From Meghimatium bilineatum (lineage: Eukaryota > Mollusca > Gastropoda > Stylommatophora > Philomycidae), in NCBI GenBank assembly GCA_034231615.1, contig CM067298.1, positions 292,020-356,019 on the forward strand: a DNA stretch of 64,000 bases, given 5' to 3'. The notes below the pieces were generated by a model, which ran no database searches, was not told where the DNA came from, and worked only from the letters and a program-made list of their open reading frames with translations. This document shows, one piece after another, positions 12,747-27,561 of the stretch. Both the position numbers and the translations under genes were made by a program. Numbering within the stretch: position 1 is the first letter of the stretch; every line of letters starts with the position of its first letter.

Positions 12747-15700
12747 AACATCAGTCTGATCTACCAACAGTCTGATCTAACAACATTCTGATATAACAAA
12801 AATAAGATCTACCAACAGTCTGATCTAACAACAATCAGATCTAACAACAATAAGATCTAACGACAGTCTGATCTAACAACAATCTGATCTACCAACAATC
12901 TGATCTAACAACAGTCTGATCTAACAACAATCTGATCTAACAACATTCTGATATAACAACAATAAGATCTACCAACAGTCTGATCTAACACCAATCTGAT
13001 CTAACAACAATAAGATCTACCAACAGTCTGATCTAACAACATTCTGATATAACAACAATAAGATCTACCAACAATCTGATCTACCAACAGTCTGATCTAA
13101 CAACAGTCTTATCTAACAACATTATGATATAACAACAATAAGATCTAACAACAATCTGATCTACCAACAGTCTGATCTAATAACAGTCTGATCTAACAAC
13201 AATCTGATCTAACAACATTCTGATATAACAACAATAAGATCTACCAACAGTCTGATCTAACAACAGTTTGATCTACCAAATGTCTGATCTAACAACTATC
13301 TATTCTAACAACAATCTGAACTAACAACAGTCTGATCTAACAACAACCTCACCTAACAACAGTCTGATCTAACAACAGTCTGATCCAACAACAAGCTTAC
13401 CTAACAACAGCCTGATCTAACAACAACCTCACCTACCAACAGTCTGATCTAACAACATTCTGATCTAACAACAATAAGATCTAACAACTGTCTGATCTAA
13501 CAACAATCTGATCTAACAACAATCTGATCTAACAACTGTCTGATCTAACAACAGTCTGATCTAACAACAGTCTGATATAACAACAATAAGATCTACCAAC
13601 AGTCTGATCTAACAACTGTCTGATCTAAGAACAGTCTGATCTAACAACAATCTGATCTAACGACTCTCTGATCTAACAACAATCTGATCTAACAACTGTC
13701 TGATCTAACAACAATCTGATCTAACAACATTCTGATATAACAACAATAAGATCTACCAACAGTCTGATCTAACAACAGTTTGATCTACCAACAGTCTGAT
13801 CTAACAACAGTCTGATCTAACAACTGTCTGATCTAACAACAATCTTATCTAACAACTGTCTGATCTAACAACAATCTGATCTAACAACTGTCTGATCTAA
13901 CAACAATCTGATCTAACAACAGTCTGATCTAACATTATTCTGATATAACAACAATAAGATCTACCAACAGTCTGATCTAACAACAATCTGATCTACCAAC
14001 AGTCTGATCTAACAACAATCTGATCTACCAACAGTCTGATCTAACAACAATCTCATCTACCAACAGTCTGATCTAACAACAATCTGATCTACCAACAGTC
14101 TGATCTAACAACAGTCTGATCTAACAACATTCTGATATAACAACACTAAGATCTACCAACAGTCTGATCAAACAACAGTCTGATCTACCAACAGACTGAT
14201 CTAACAAAAGTCTGATCTACCAACAGTCTGATCTAACAACAGTCTGATCTACCAACAGTCTGATCTAACAACATTCTGATATAACAACAATAAGATCTAC
14301 CAACAGTCTGATCTAACAACTATCTATTCTAACAACAATCTGATCTAACAACAGTCTGATCTAACAACAGTCTGATCTAACAACTATCTATTCTAACAAC
14401 AATCTGATCTAACAACAGTCTGATCTAACAACAACCTCACCTAACAACAGTCTGATCTAACAACAGTCTGATCCAACAACAAGCTCACCTAACAACAGCC
14501 TGATCTAACAACAACCTCACCTACCAACAGTCTGATCTAACAACATTCTGATCTAACAACAATAAGATCTAACAACTGTCTGATCTAACAACAATCTGAT
14601 CTAACAACAATCTGATCTAACAACTGTCTGATCTAACAACAGTCTGATCTAACAACAGTCTGATATAACAACAATAAGATCTACCAACAGTCTGATCTAA
14701 CAACTGTCTGATCTAAGAACAGTCTGATCTAACAACAATCTGATCTAACGACTCTCTGATCTAACAAAAATCTGATCTAACAACTGTCTGATCTAACAAC
14801 AATCTGATCTAACAACAATCTGATCTAACAACTGTCTGATCTAACAACAACCTCACCTAACAACAGTCTGATCTAACAACAATCTCATCTATCAACTGTC
14901 TGATCTAACAACAATCTTATCTAACAACTGTCTGATCTAACAACAATCTGATCTAACAACTGTCTGATCTAACAACTGTCTGATCTAACAACAATCTGAT
15001 CTAACAACAGTCTGATCTAACATTATTCTGATATAACAACAATAAGATCTACCAACAGTCTGATCTAACAACAATCTGATCTACCAACAGTCTGATCTAA
15101 CAACAATCTGATCTACCAACAGTCTGATCTAACAACAATCTGATCTAACAACAATCTGATCTAACAACAATCTGATCTACCAACAGTCTGATCTAACAAC
15201 AATCTGATCTAACAACATTCTGATATAACAACAATAAGATCTACCAACAGTCTGATCTAACAACAATCTGATCTACCAACAGTCTGATCTAACAAAAATC
15301 TGATCTACCAACAGTCTGATCTAACAACAATCTGATCTAACAACAATCTGATCTAACAACAATCTGATCTAACAACAATCTGATCTAACAACAATCTGAT
15401 CTACCAACAGTCTGATCTAACAACAATCTGATCTACCAACAGTCTGATTTAACAACAATCTGATCTACCAACAGTCTGATCTAACAACAATCTGATCTAC
15501 CAACAGTCTGATCTAACAACAATCTGATCTACCAACAGTCTGATCTAACAACAGTCTGATCTAACAACAGTATGATCTACCAACAGTCTGATCTAACAAA
15601 AGTCTGATCTACCAACAGTCTGATCTAACAACAGTCTGATCTACCAACAGTCTGATCTAACAACATTCTGATATAACAACAATAAGATCTACCAACAGTC

Positions 15701-16010
15701 TGATCTAACAACAGTTTGATCTACCAACAGTCTGATCTAACAACATTCTGATCTAACAACTGTCTGATCTAACAACAATCTGATCTAACAAATGTCTTAT
15801 CTAACAACAATCTGATCTAACAACAGTCTGATCTAACAACAATCTGATCTAACAACAGTCTGATCTAACAACAATCTGATCTAACAACTGTCTGATCTAA
15901 CAACAATCTGATCTAACAACTGTCTGATCTAACAACAATCTGATCTAACAACTGTCTGATCTAACAACAATCTGATATAACAACTGTCTGATCTAACAAC
16001 AATCTGATCT

Positions 16011-16025
16011 ACAACTGTCTGATCT
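16011..16025 (+). repeat. 15-bp monomer, third occurrence
   Basis: Same one-base-short D monomer as at 9,037, lying 3,439 bp after the second occurrence (215 x 16 - 1). Confidence 0.88.
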
Positions 16026-17145
16026 AACAACAATCTGATCTAACAACTGTCTAATCTAACAACAATCTGATCTAACAACAGTCTGATCTAACAACAATCT
16101 GATCTAACAACTGCCTGATCTAACAACAATCTGATCTAACAACTGTCTGATCAAACAACTGTCTGATCTAACAACAATCTGATCTAACAACAATAAGATC
16201 TACCAATCGTCAGATCTAACAACAATCTGATCTACCAACAGTCTGATCTAACATCAGTCTGATCTACCAACAGTCTGATCTAACAACATTCTGATATAAC
16301 AAAAATAAGATCTACCAACAGTCTGATCTAACAACAATCAGATCTAACAACAATAAGATCTAACGACAGTCTGATCTAACAACAATCTGATCTACCAACA
16401 GTCTGATCTAACAACAGTCTGATCTAACAACAATCTGATCTAACAACATTCTGATATAACAACAATAAGATCTACCAACAGTCTGATCTAACACCAATCT
16501 GATCTAACAACAATAAGATCTACCAACAGTCTGATCTAACAACATTCTGATATAACAACAATAAGATCTACCAACAATCTGATCTACCAACAGTCTGATC
16601 TAACAACAGTCTTATCTAACAACATTATGATATAACAACAATAAGATCTAACAACAATCTGATCTACCAACAGTCTGATCTAATAACAGTCTGATCTAAC
16701 AACAATCTGATCTAACAACATTCTGATATAACAACAATAAGATCTACCAACAGTCTGATCTAACAACAGTTTGATCTACCAACAGTCTGATCTAACAACA
16801 GTCTGATCTACCAACAGTCTGATCTAACAACAGTCTGATCTACCAACAGTCTGATCTAACAACATTCTGATATAACAACAATAAGATCTACCAACAGTCT
16901 GATCTAACAACAGTTTGATATAACAACAATCTGATCTACCAACAATCTGATCTACCAACAGTCTGATCTAACAACTATCTATTCTAACAACAATCTGATC
17001 TAACAACAGTCTGATCTAACAACAACCTCACCTAACAACAGTCTGATCTAACAACAGTCTGATCCAACAACAAGCTCACCTAACAACAGTCTGATCTAAC
17101 AACAATCTGTTCTAACAACAATCTGACCTAACAACAATCTGATCT

Positions 17146-17161
17146 ACCAACAATCTGATCT
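17146..17161 (+). repeat. Chimeric C/B monomer at a 16-bp deletion
   Basis: The monomer ACCAACAATCTGATCT has the start of C and the end of B. At the homologous places near 10,120 and 20,740 there are two monomers, C followed by B. The missing monomer explains why the offset between copies rises from 3,599 (CTGTTC at 17,107 and 20,706) to 3,615 (CGACTCTCTG at 18,044 and 21,659). Confidence 0.8.
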
Positions 17162-19609
17162 AACAACATTCTGATATAACAACAATAAGATCTACCAACA
17201 GTCTGATCTAACAGAAATCTGATCTACCAACAGTCTGATCTAACAACAATCTGATCTAACAACAATCTGATCTAACAACAATCTGATCTAACAACAATCT
17301 GTTCTACCAACAGTCTGATCTAACAACAATCTAATCTACCAACAGTCTGATCTAACAACAATCTGATCTACCAACAGTCTGATCTAACAACAATCTGATC
17401 TACCAACAGTCTGATCTAACAACAATCTGATCTACCAACAGTCTGATCTAACAACAGTCTGATCTAACAACATTCTGATATAACAACAATAAGATCTACC
17501 AACAGTCTGATCTAACAACAGTCTGATCTACCAACAGACTGATCTAACAAAAGTCTGATCTACCAACAGTCTGATCTAACAACAGTCTGATCTACCAACA
17601 GTCTGATCTAACAACTATCTATTCTAACAACAATCTGATCTAACAACAGTCTGATCTAACAACAGTCTGATCTAACAACTATCTATTCTAACAACAATCT
17701 GATCTAACAACAATCTGATCTAACAACAACCTCACCTAACAACAGTCTGATCTAACAACAGTCTGATCCAACAACAACCTCACCTAACAACAGCCTGATC
17801 TAACAACAACCTCACCTACCAACAGTCTGATCTAACAACATTCTGATCTAACAACAATAAGATCTAACAACTGTCTGATCTAACAACAATCTGATCTAAC
17901 AACAATCTGATCTAACAACTGTCTGATCTAACAACAGTCTGATCTAACAACAGTCTGAGTTAACAACAATAAGATCTACCAACAGTCTGATCTAACAACT
18001 GTCTGATCTAAGAACAGTCTGATCTAACAACAATCTGATCTAACGACTCTCTGATCTAACAACAATCTGATCTAACAACTGTCTGATCTAACAACAATCT
18101 GATCTAACAACTGTCTGATCTAACAACAATCTGATCTAACATCTGTCTGATCTAACAACAACTTCACCTAACAACAGTCTGATCTAACAACAATCTCATC
18201 TATCAACTGTCTGATCTAACAACAATCTTATCTAACAACTGTCTGATCTAACAACAATCTGATCTAACAACTGTCTGATCTAACAACTGTCTGATCCAAC
18301 AACAATCTGATCTAACAACAGTCTGATCTAACATTATTCTGATATAACAACAATAAGATCTACCAACAGTCTGATCTAACAACAATCTGATCTACCAACA
18401 GTCTGATCTAACAACAATCTGATCTAACAACTGTCTGATCTAACAACAACCTCACCTAACAACAGTCTGATCTAACAACAATCTCATCTATCAACTGTCT
18501 GATCTAACAACAATCTTATCTAACAACTGTCTGATCTAACAACAATCTGATCTAACAACTGTCTGATCTAACAACTGTCTGATCTAACAACAATCTGATC
18601 TAACAACAGTCTGATCTAACATTATTCTGATATAACAACAATAAGATCTACCAACAGTCTGATCTAACAACAATCTGATCTACCAACAGTCTGATCTAAC
18701 AACAATCTGATCTACCAACAGTCTGATCTAACAACAATCTGATCTAACAACAATCTGATCTAACAACAATCTGATCTACCAACAGTCTGATCTAACAACA
18801 ATCTGATCTAACAACATTCTGATATAACAACAATAAGATCTACCAACAGTCTGATCTAACAACAATCTGATCTACCAACAGTCTGATCTAACAAAAATCT
18901 GATCTACCAACAGTCTGATCTAACAACAATCTGATCTAACAACAATCTGATCTAACAACAATCTGATCTAACAACAATCTGATCTAACAACAATCTGATC
19001 TACCAACAGTCTGATCTAACAACAATCTGATCTACCAACAGTCTGATTTAACAACAATCTGATCTACCAACAGTCTGATCTAACAACAATCTGATCTACC
19101 AACAGTCTGATCTAACAACAATCTGATCTACCAACAGTCTGATCTAACAACAGTCTGATCTAACAACAGTATGATCTACCAACAGTCTGATCTAACAAAA
19201 GTCTGATCTACCAACAGTCTGATCTAACAACAGTCTGATCTACCAACAGTCTGATCTAACAACATTCTGATATAACAACAATAAGATCTACCAACAGTCT
19301 GATCTAACAACAGTTTGATCTACCAACAGTCTGATCTAACAACAATCTGATCTAACAACTGTCTGATCTAACAACAATCTGATCTAACAAATGTCTTATC
19401 TAACAACAATCTGATCTAACAACAGTCTGATCTAACAACAATCTGATCTAACAACAGTCTGATCTAACAACAATCTGATCTAACAACTGTCTGATCTAAC
19501 AACAATCTGATCTAACAACTGTCTGATCTAACAACAATCTGATCTAACAACTGTCTGATCTAACAACAATCTGATATAACAACTGTCTGATCTAACAACA
19601 ATCTGATCT

Positions 19610-19624
19610 ACAACTGTCTGATCT
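19610..19624 (+). repeat. 15-bp monomer, fourth and last occurrence
   Basis: Same one-base-short D monomer as at 9,037, 3,599 bp after the third. None was found to the right of it, so this marker defines the right limit of the domain II HOR family. Confidence 0.88.
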
Positions 19625-20376
19625 AACAACAATCTGATCTAACAACTGTCTAATCTAACAACAATCTGATCTAACAACAGTCTGATCTAACAACAATCTG
19701 ATCTAACAACTGCCTGATCTAACAACAATCTGATCTAACAACTGTCTGATCAAACAACTGTCTGATCTAACAACAATCTGATCTAACAACAATAAGATCT
19801 ACCAATCGTCAGATCTAACAACAATCTGATCTACCAACAGTCTGATCTAACATCAGTCTGATCTACCAACAGTCTGATCTAACAACATTCTGATATAACA
19901 AAAATAAGATCTACCAACAGTCTGATCTAACAACAATCAGATCTAACAACAATAAGATCTAACGACAGTCTGATCTAACAACAATCTGATCTACCAACAG
20001 TCTGATCTAACAACAGTCTGATCTAACAACAATCTGATCTAACAACATTCTGATATAACAACAATAAGATCTACCAACAGTCTGATCTAACACCAATCTG
20101 ATCTAACAACAATAAGATCTACCAACAGTCTGATCTAACAACATTCTGATATAACAACAATAAGATCTACCAACAATCTGATCTACCAACAGTCTGATCT
20201 AACAACAGTCTTATCTAACAACATTATGATATAACAACAATAAGATCTAACAACAATCTGATCTACCAACAGTCTGATCTAATAACAGTCTGATCTAACA
20301 ACAATCTGATCTAACAACATTCTGATATAACAACAATAAGATCTACCAACAGTCTGATCTAACAACAGTTTGATCT

Positions 20377-22040
20377 ACCAACAGTCTGATCTAACAACAG
20401 TCTGATCTACCAACAGTCTGATCTAACAACAGTCTGATCTACCAACAGTCTGATCTAACAACATTCTGATATAACAACAATAAGATCTACCAACAGTCTG
20501 ATCTAACAACAGTTTGATATAACAACAATCTGATCTACCAACAATCTGATCTACCAACAGTCTGATCTAACAACTATCTATTCTAACAACAATCTGATCT
20601 AACAACAGTCTGATCTAACAACAACCTCACCTAACAACAGTCTGATCTAACAACAGTCTGATCCAACAACAAGCTCACCTAACAACAGTCTGATCTAACA
20701 ACAATCTGTTCTAACAACAATCTGACCTAACAACAATCTGATCTACCAACAGTCTGATCTAACAACAATCTGATCTAACAACATTCTGATATAACAACAA
20801 TAAGATCTACCAACAGTCTGATCTAACAGAAATCTGATCTACCAACAGTCTGATCTAACAACAATCTGATCTAACAACAATCTGATCTAACAACAATCTG
20901 ATCTAACAACAATCTGTTCTACCAACAGTCTGATCTAACAACAATCTAATCTACCAACAGTCTGATCTAACAACAATCTGATCTACCAACAGTCTGATCT
21001 AACAACAATCTGATCTACCAACAGTCTGATCTAACAACAATCTGATCTACCAACAGTCTGATCTAACAACAGTCTGATCTAACAACATTCTGATATAACA
21101 ACAAAAAGATCTACCAACAGTCTGATCTAACAACAGTCTGATCTACCAACAGACTGATCTAACAAAAGTCTGATCTACCAACAGTCTGATCTAACAACAG
21201 TCTGATCTACCAACAGTCTGATCTAACAACTATCTATTCTAACAACAATCTGATCTAACAACAGTCTGATCTAACAACAGTCTGATCTAACAACTATCTA
21301 TTCTAACAACAATCTGATCTAACAACAATCTGATCTAACAACAACCTCACCTAACAACAGTCTGATCTAACAACAGTCTGATCCAACAACAACCTCACCT
21401 AACAACAGCCTGATCTAACAACAACCTCACCTACCAACAGTCTGATCTAACAACATTCTGATCTAACAACAATAAGATCTAACAACTGTCTGATCTAACA
21501 ACAATCTGATCTAACAACAATCTGATCTAACAACTGTCTGATCTAACAACAGTCTGATCTAACAACAGTCTGAGTTAACAACAATAAGATCTACCAACAG
21601 TCTGATCTAACAACTGTCTGATCTAAGAACAGTCTGATCTAACAACAATCTGATCTAACGACTCTCTGATCTAACAACAATCTGATCTAACAACTGTCTG
21701 ATCTAACAACAATCTGATCTAACAACTGTCTGATCTAACAACAATCTGATCTAACATCTGTCTGATCTAACAACAACTTCACCTAACAACAGTCTGATCT
21801 AACAACAATCTCATCTATCAACTGTCTGATCTAACAACAATCTTATCTAACAACTGTCTGATCTAACAACAATCTGATCTAACAACTGTCTGATCTAACA
21901 ACTGTCTGATCCAACAACAATCTGATCTAACAACAGTCTGATCTAACATTATTCTGATATAACAACAATAAGATCTACCAACAGTCTGATCTAACAACAA
22001 TCTGATCTACCAACAGTCTGATCTAACAACAATCTGATCT
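20377..22040 (+). repeat. Domain II, partial third copy
   Basis: This stretch repeats about 16,777-18,420 with an offset of 3,599-3,615 bp. It carries GTTTGATAT, H, GATCC + AAGCTCACC (about 20,662), CTGTTCT + CTGACCT (20,706), the GAGTTAAC variant of E (about 21,570, like 10,950 and 17,957), CGACTCTCTG (21,659) and the AACATTATTCTG monomer (about 21,946). It contains the last AAGCTCACC of the window; all later GATCC monomers are followed by AACCTCACC. After about 22,040 the order changes to runs of B and a GATATGAC variant of E. Confidence 0.78.
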
Positions 22041-24660
22041 AACAACAATCTGATCTAACAACAATCTGATCTACCAACAGTCTGATCTAACAACAATCTG
22101 ATCTAACAACATTCTGATATGACAACAATAAGATCTACCAACAGTCTGATCTAACAACATTCTGATATAACAACAATAAGATCTACCAACAGTCTGATCT
22201 AACAACAGTTTGATCTACCAACAGTCTGATCTAACAACAGTCTGATCTACCAACAGTCTGATCTAACAACAGTCTGATCTACCAACAGTCTGATCTAACA
22301 ACATTCTGATATAACAACAATAAGATCTACCAACAGTCTGATCTAACAACAGTTTGATCTACCAACAGTCTGATCTAACAACAGTCTGATCTACCAACAG
22401 TCTGATCTAACAACAGTCTGATCTACCAACAGTCTGATCTAACAACATTCTGATATAACAACAATAAGATCTACCAACAGTCTGATCTAACAACAGTTTG
22501 AAATAACAACAATCTGATCTACCAACAATCTGATCTACCAACAGTCTGATCTAACAACAATCTGATCTACCAACAGTCTGATCTAACAACAGTCTGATCT
22601 AACAACAATCTGATCTAACAACATTCTGATATAACAACAATAAGATCTACCAACAGTCTGATCTAACAACAGTTTGATCTACCAACAGTCTGATCTAACA
22701 ACAGTCTGATCTACCAACAGTCTGATCTAACAACAGTCTGATCTACCAACAGTCTGATCTAACAACATTCTTATATAACAACAATAAGATCTACCAACAG
22801 TCTGATCTAACAACAATCTGAACTAACAACAATAAGATCTACCAACAGTCTGATCTAACAACAATCATATCTAACAACTGTCTGATCTAACAACAATCTG
22901 ATCTAACAACTGTCTGATCTAACAACAATCTGATCTAATAACAGTCTGATCTAACATTATTCTGATATAACAACAATAAGATCTACCAACAGTCTGATCT
23001 AACAACAATCTGATCTACCAACAGTCTGATCTAACAACAATCTGATCTACCAACAGTCTGATCTAACAACAATCTGTTCTAACAACAATCTGACCTAACA
23101 ACAATCTGATCTACCAACAGTCTGATCTAATAACAATCTGATCTAACAACAATCTGATCTAACAACAATCTGATCTAACAACAATCTGATCTACCAACAG
23201 TCAGATCTAACAACAATCTAACCTACCAACAGTCTGATATAACAACAATCTGATCTACCAACAGTCTGATCTAACAACAATCTGATCTACCAACAGTCTG
23301 ATCTAACAACAATCTGATCTACCAACAGTCTGATCTAACAACAGTCTGATCTAACAACATTCTGATATAACAACAATAAGATCTACCAACAGTCTGATCT
23401 AACAACAGTCTGATCTACCAACAGACTGATCTAACAAAAGTCTGATCTACCAACAGTCTGATCTAACAACAGTCTGATCTACCAACAGTCTGATCTAACA
23501 ACATTCTGATATAACAACAATAAGATCTACCAACTGTCTGATCTAACAACTATCTATTCTAACAACAATCTGATCTAACAACAGTCTGATCTAACAACAG
23601 TCTGATCTAACAACTATCTATTCTAACAACAATCTGATCTAACAACAGTCCGATCTAACAACAACCTTACCTAACAACAGTCTGATCTAACAACAGTCTG
23701 ATCCAACAACAACCTCACCTAACAACAGTCTGATCTAACAACAACCTCACCTACCAACAGTCTGATCTAACAACATTCTGATCTAACAACAATAAGATCT
23801 AACAACTGTCTGATCTAACAACAATCTGATCTAACAACAATCTGATCTAACAACTGTCTGATCTAACAACAGTCTGATCTAACAACAGTCTGATATAACA
23901 ACAATAAGATCTACCAACAGTCTGATCTAACAACTGTCTGATCTAAGAACAGTCTGATCTAACAACAATCTGATCTAACGACTCTCTGATCTAACAACAA
24001 TCTGATCTAACAACTGTCTGATCTAACAACAATCTGATCTAACAACTGTCTGATCTAACAACAATCTGATCTAACATCTGTCTGATCTAACAACAACCTC
24101 ACCTAACAACAGTCTGATCTAACAACAATCTCATCTATCAACTGTCTGATCTATCAACAATCTTATCTAACAACTGTCTGATCTAACAACAATCTGATCT
24201 AACAACTGTCTGCTCTAACAACTGTCTGATCCAACAACAATCTGATCTAACAACAGTCTGATCTAACATTATTCTGATATAACAACAATAAGATCTACCA
24301 ACAGTCTGATCTAACAACAATCTGATCTACCAACAGTCTGATCTAACAACAATCCGATCTACCAACAGTCTGATCTAACAACAATCTGATCTAACAACAA
24401 TCTGATCTAACAACAATCTGATCTACCAACAGTCTGATCTAACAACAATCTGATCTAACAACATTCTGATATGACAACAATAAGATCTACCAACAGTCTG
24501 ATCTAACAACAATCTGATCTACCAACAGTCTGATCTAACAACAATCTGATCTACCAACAGTATGATCTAACAACAATCTGATCTAACAACAATCTGATCT
24601 AACAACAATCTGATCTACCAACAGTCTGATCTAACAACAAACTGATCTACCAACAGTCTG
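22041..24660 (+). repeat. Domain III, 4.3-4.4-kb HOR, first part
   Basis: The E variant ending GATATGAC is private to this domain (g at 22,116, 24,468, 25,108, 26,516 and 28,804). Offsets of 4,400 (22,116 to 26,516) and 4,336 (24,468 to 28,804; CGACTCTCTG 23,979 to 28,315) define a HOR of about 271-275 monomers. The stretch contains GTTTGAT sections, AATCATATCT (about 22,863), the AACATTATTCTG monomer, CTGTTCT + CTGACCT, H pairs, GATCC + AACCTCACC (about 23,701) and AACATCTG (about 24,075). Confidence 0.75.
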
Positions 24661-26068
24661 ATCTAACAACAATCTGATCTACCAACAGTCTGATCTAACA
24701 ACAATCTGATCTACCAACAGTCTGATCTAACAACAATCTGATCTACCAACAGTCTGATCTAACAACAGTCTGATCTAACAACAGTATGATCTACCAACAG
24801 TCTGATCTAACAAAAGTCTGATCTACCAACAGTCTGATCTAACAAAAGTCTGATCTACCAACAGTCTGATCTAACAACATTCTGATATAACAACAATAAG
24901 ATCTACCAACAGTCTGATCTAACAACAATCAGATCTAACAACAATAAGATCTACCAACAGTCTGATCTAACAACAATCTGATCTAACAACTGTCTGATCT
25001 AACAACAATCTGATCTAACAACTGTCTGATCTAACAACAATCTGATCTAACAACAATCTGATCTACCAACAGTCTGATCTAACAACAATCTGATCTAACA
25101 ACATTCTGATATGACAACAATAAGATCTACCAACAGTCTGATCTAACAACATTCTGATATAACAACAATAAGATCTACCAACAGTCTGATCTAACAACAG
25201 TTTGATCTACCAACAGTCTGATCTAACAACAGTCTGATCTACCAACAGTCTGATCTAACAACAGTCTGATCTACCAACAGTCTGATCTAACAACATTCTG
25301 ATATAACAACAATAAGATCTACCAACAGTCTGATCTAACAACAGTTTGATCTACCAACAGTCTGATCTAACAACAGTCTGATCTACCAACAGTCTGATCT
25401 AACAACAGTCTGATCTACCAACAGTCTGATCTAACAACATTCTGATATAACAACAATAAGATCTACCAACAGTCTGATCTAACAACAGTTTGATATAACA
25501 ACAATCTGATCTACCAACAATCTGATCTACCAACAGTCTGATCTAACAACAATCTGATCTACCAACAGTCTGATCTAACAACAGTCTGATCTAACAACAA
25601 TCTGATCTAACAACATTCTGATATAACAACAATAAGATCTACCAACAGTATGATCTAACAACAGTTTGATCTACCAACAGTCTGATCTAACAACAGTCTG
25701 ATCTACCAACAGTCTGATCTACCAACAGTCTGATCTAACAACATTCTGATATAACAACAATAAGATCTACCAACAGTCTGATCTAACAACAATCTGAACT
25801 AACAACAATAAGATCTACCAACAGTCTGATCTAACAACAATCGTATCTAACAACTGTCTGATCTAACAACAATCTGATCTAACAACTGTCTGATCTAACA
25901 ACAATCTGATCTAATAACAGTCTGATCTAACATTATTCTGATATAACAACAATAAGATCTACCAACAGTCTGATCTAACAACAATCTGATCTACCAACAG
26001 TCTGATCTAACAACAATCTGATCTACCAACAGTCGGATCTAACAACAATCTGTTCTAACAACAATCTG
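24661..26068 (+). repeat. 1,408-bp tandem duplication, left copy
   Basis: Repeats immediately downstream with an offset of exactly 1,408 bp (88 monomers). Matching rare words are GTATGATCTAAC at 25,641 and 27,049, GATATGAC at 25,108 and 26,516, and AATCGTATCT near 25,845 and 27,253. The left copy has CTACCAAC where the right has CTATCAAC (about 26,311), and AATAAGATC where the right has AATAATATC (about 27,170). Confidence 0.85.
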
Positions 26069-27561
26069 ACCTAACAACAATCTGATCTACCAACAGTCTG
26101 ATCTAACAACAATCTGATCTACCAACAGTCTGATCTAACAACAATCTGATCTACCAACAGTCTGATCTAACAACAGTCTGATCTAACAACAGTATGATCT
26201 ACCAACAGTCTGATCTAACAAAAGTCTGATCTACCAACAGTCTGATCTAACAAAAGTCTGATCTACCAACAGTCTGATCTAACAACATTCTGATATAACA
26301 ACAATAAGATCTATCAACAGTCTGATCTAACAACAATCAGATCTAACAACAATAAGATCTACCAACAGTCTGATCTAACAACAATCTGATCTAACAACTG
26401 TCTGATCTAACAACAATCTGATCTAACAACTGTCTGATCTAACAACAATCTGATCTAACAACAATCTGATCTACCAACAGTCTGATCTAACAACAATCTG
26501 ATCTAACAACATTCTGATATGACAACAATAAGATCTACCAACAGTCTGATCTAACAACATTCTGATATAACAACAATAAGATCTACCAACAGTCTGATCT
26601 AACAACAGTTTGATCTACCAACAGTCTGATCTAACAACAGTCTGATCTACCAACAGTCTGATCTAACAACAGTCTGATCTACCAACAGTCTGATCTAACA
26701 ACATTCTGATATAACAACAATAAGATCTACCAACAGTCTGATCTAACAACAGTTTGATCTACCAACAGTCTGATCTAACAACAGTCTGATCTACCAACAG
26801 TCTGATCTAACAACAGTCTGATCTACCAACAGTCTGATCTAACAACATTCTGATATAACAACAATAAGATCTACCAACAGTCTGATCTAACAACAGTTTG
26901 ATATAACAACAATCTGATCTACCAACAATCTGATCTACCAACAGTCTGATCTAACAACAATCTGATCTACCAACAGTCTGATCTAACAACAGTCTGATCT
27001 AACAACAATCTGATCTAACAACATTCTGATATAACAACAATAAGATCTACCAACAGTATGATCTAACAACAGTTTGATCTACCAACAGTCTGATCTAACA
27101 ACAGTCTGATCTACCAACAGTCTGATCTACCAACAGTCTGATCTAACAACATTCTGATATAACAACAATAATATCTACCAACAGTCTGATCTAACAACAA
27201 TCTGAACTAACAACAATAAGATCTACCAACAGTCTGATCTAACAACAATCGTATCTAACAACTGTCTGATCTAACAACAATCTGATCTAACAACTGTCTG
27301 ATCTAACAACAATCTGATCTAATAACAGTCTGATCTAACATTATTCTGATATAACAACAATAAGATCTACCAACAGTCTGATCTAACAACAATCTGATCT
27401 ACCAACAGTCTGATCTAACAACAATCTGATCTACCAACAGTCGGATCTAACAACAATCTGTTCTAACAACAATCTGACCTAACAACAATCTGATCTACCA
27501 ACAGTCTGATCTAACAACAATCTGATCTACCAACAGTCTGATCTAACAACAATCTGATCTA
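26069..27561 (+). repeat. 1,408-bp tandem duplication, right copy
   Basis: Homologous to 24,661-26,153. Both copies carry the CTGTTCT + CTGACCT pair at their right ends (about 26,050 and 27,458). Identity stops near 27,562, where a run of B monomers replaces C-B alternation. The copies differ at only a few bases by eye, so the duplication is recent compared with the divergence between domains. Confidence 0.82.

Larger units (their letters stand above)
6301..13274 (+). repeat. Domain II, 7-kb HOR copy 1 (6,974 bp)
   Basis: The rare word ACCAAATGTC at 6,301 recurs at 13,275, and the private pair CACTAAG + GATCAAACA at 7,191 recurs at 14,165. Both offsets are 6,974 bp (436 x 16 - 2). The -2 is accounted for by the two 15-mers at 9,037 and 12,572. 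The copy consists of two related halves about 3.5 kb apart; for example GATTTAAC lies at 8,471 and 12,006, offset 3,535. The halves differ in how they leave the GATCC + AAGCTCACC site. One goes on to AACAGCCTG and G monomers (6,411; 7,500), the other to AACAATCTGTTCT + CTGACCT (10,085). A GTTTGATAT section precedes the second type only. Confidence 0.85.
13275..20376 (+). repeat. Domain II, 7-kb HOR copy 2
   Basis: This copy follows copy 1 in the same order with few substitutions. Offsets from copy 1 are 6,974 at the left end, 7,022 at the CTGTTC marker (10,085 to 17,107) and 7,038 at the second-half 15-mer (12,572 to 19,610). The growth reflects small in-register changes: 48 bp at about 16.1 kb, where copy 1 lacks three B-D monomers, and further monomer gains or losses. 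The AACGACTCTCTG marker occurs at 13,661, 14,749 and 18,044. At the end, about 20,376, it continues into C, A, C rather than into ACCAAATG, so copy 3 starts in a different half. Confidence 0.8.
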
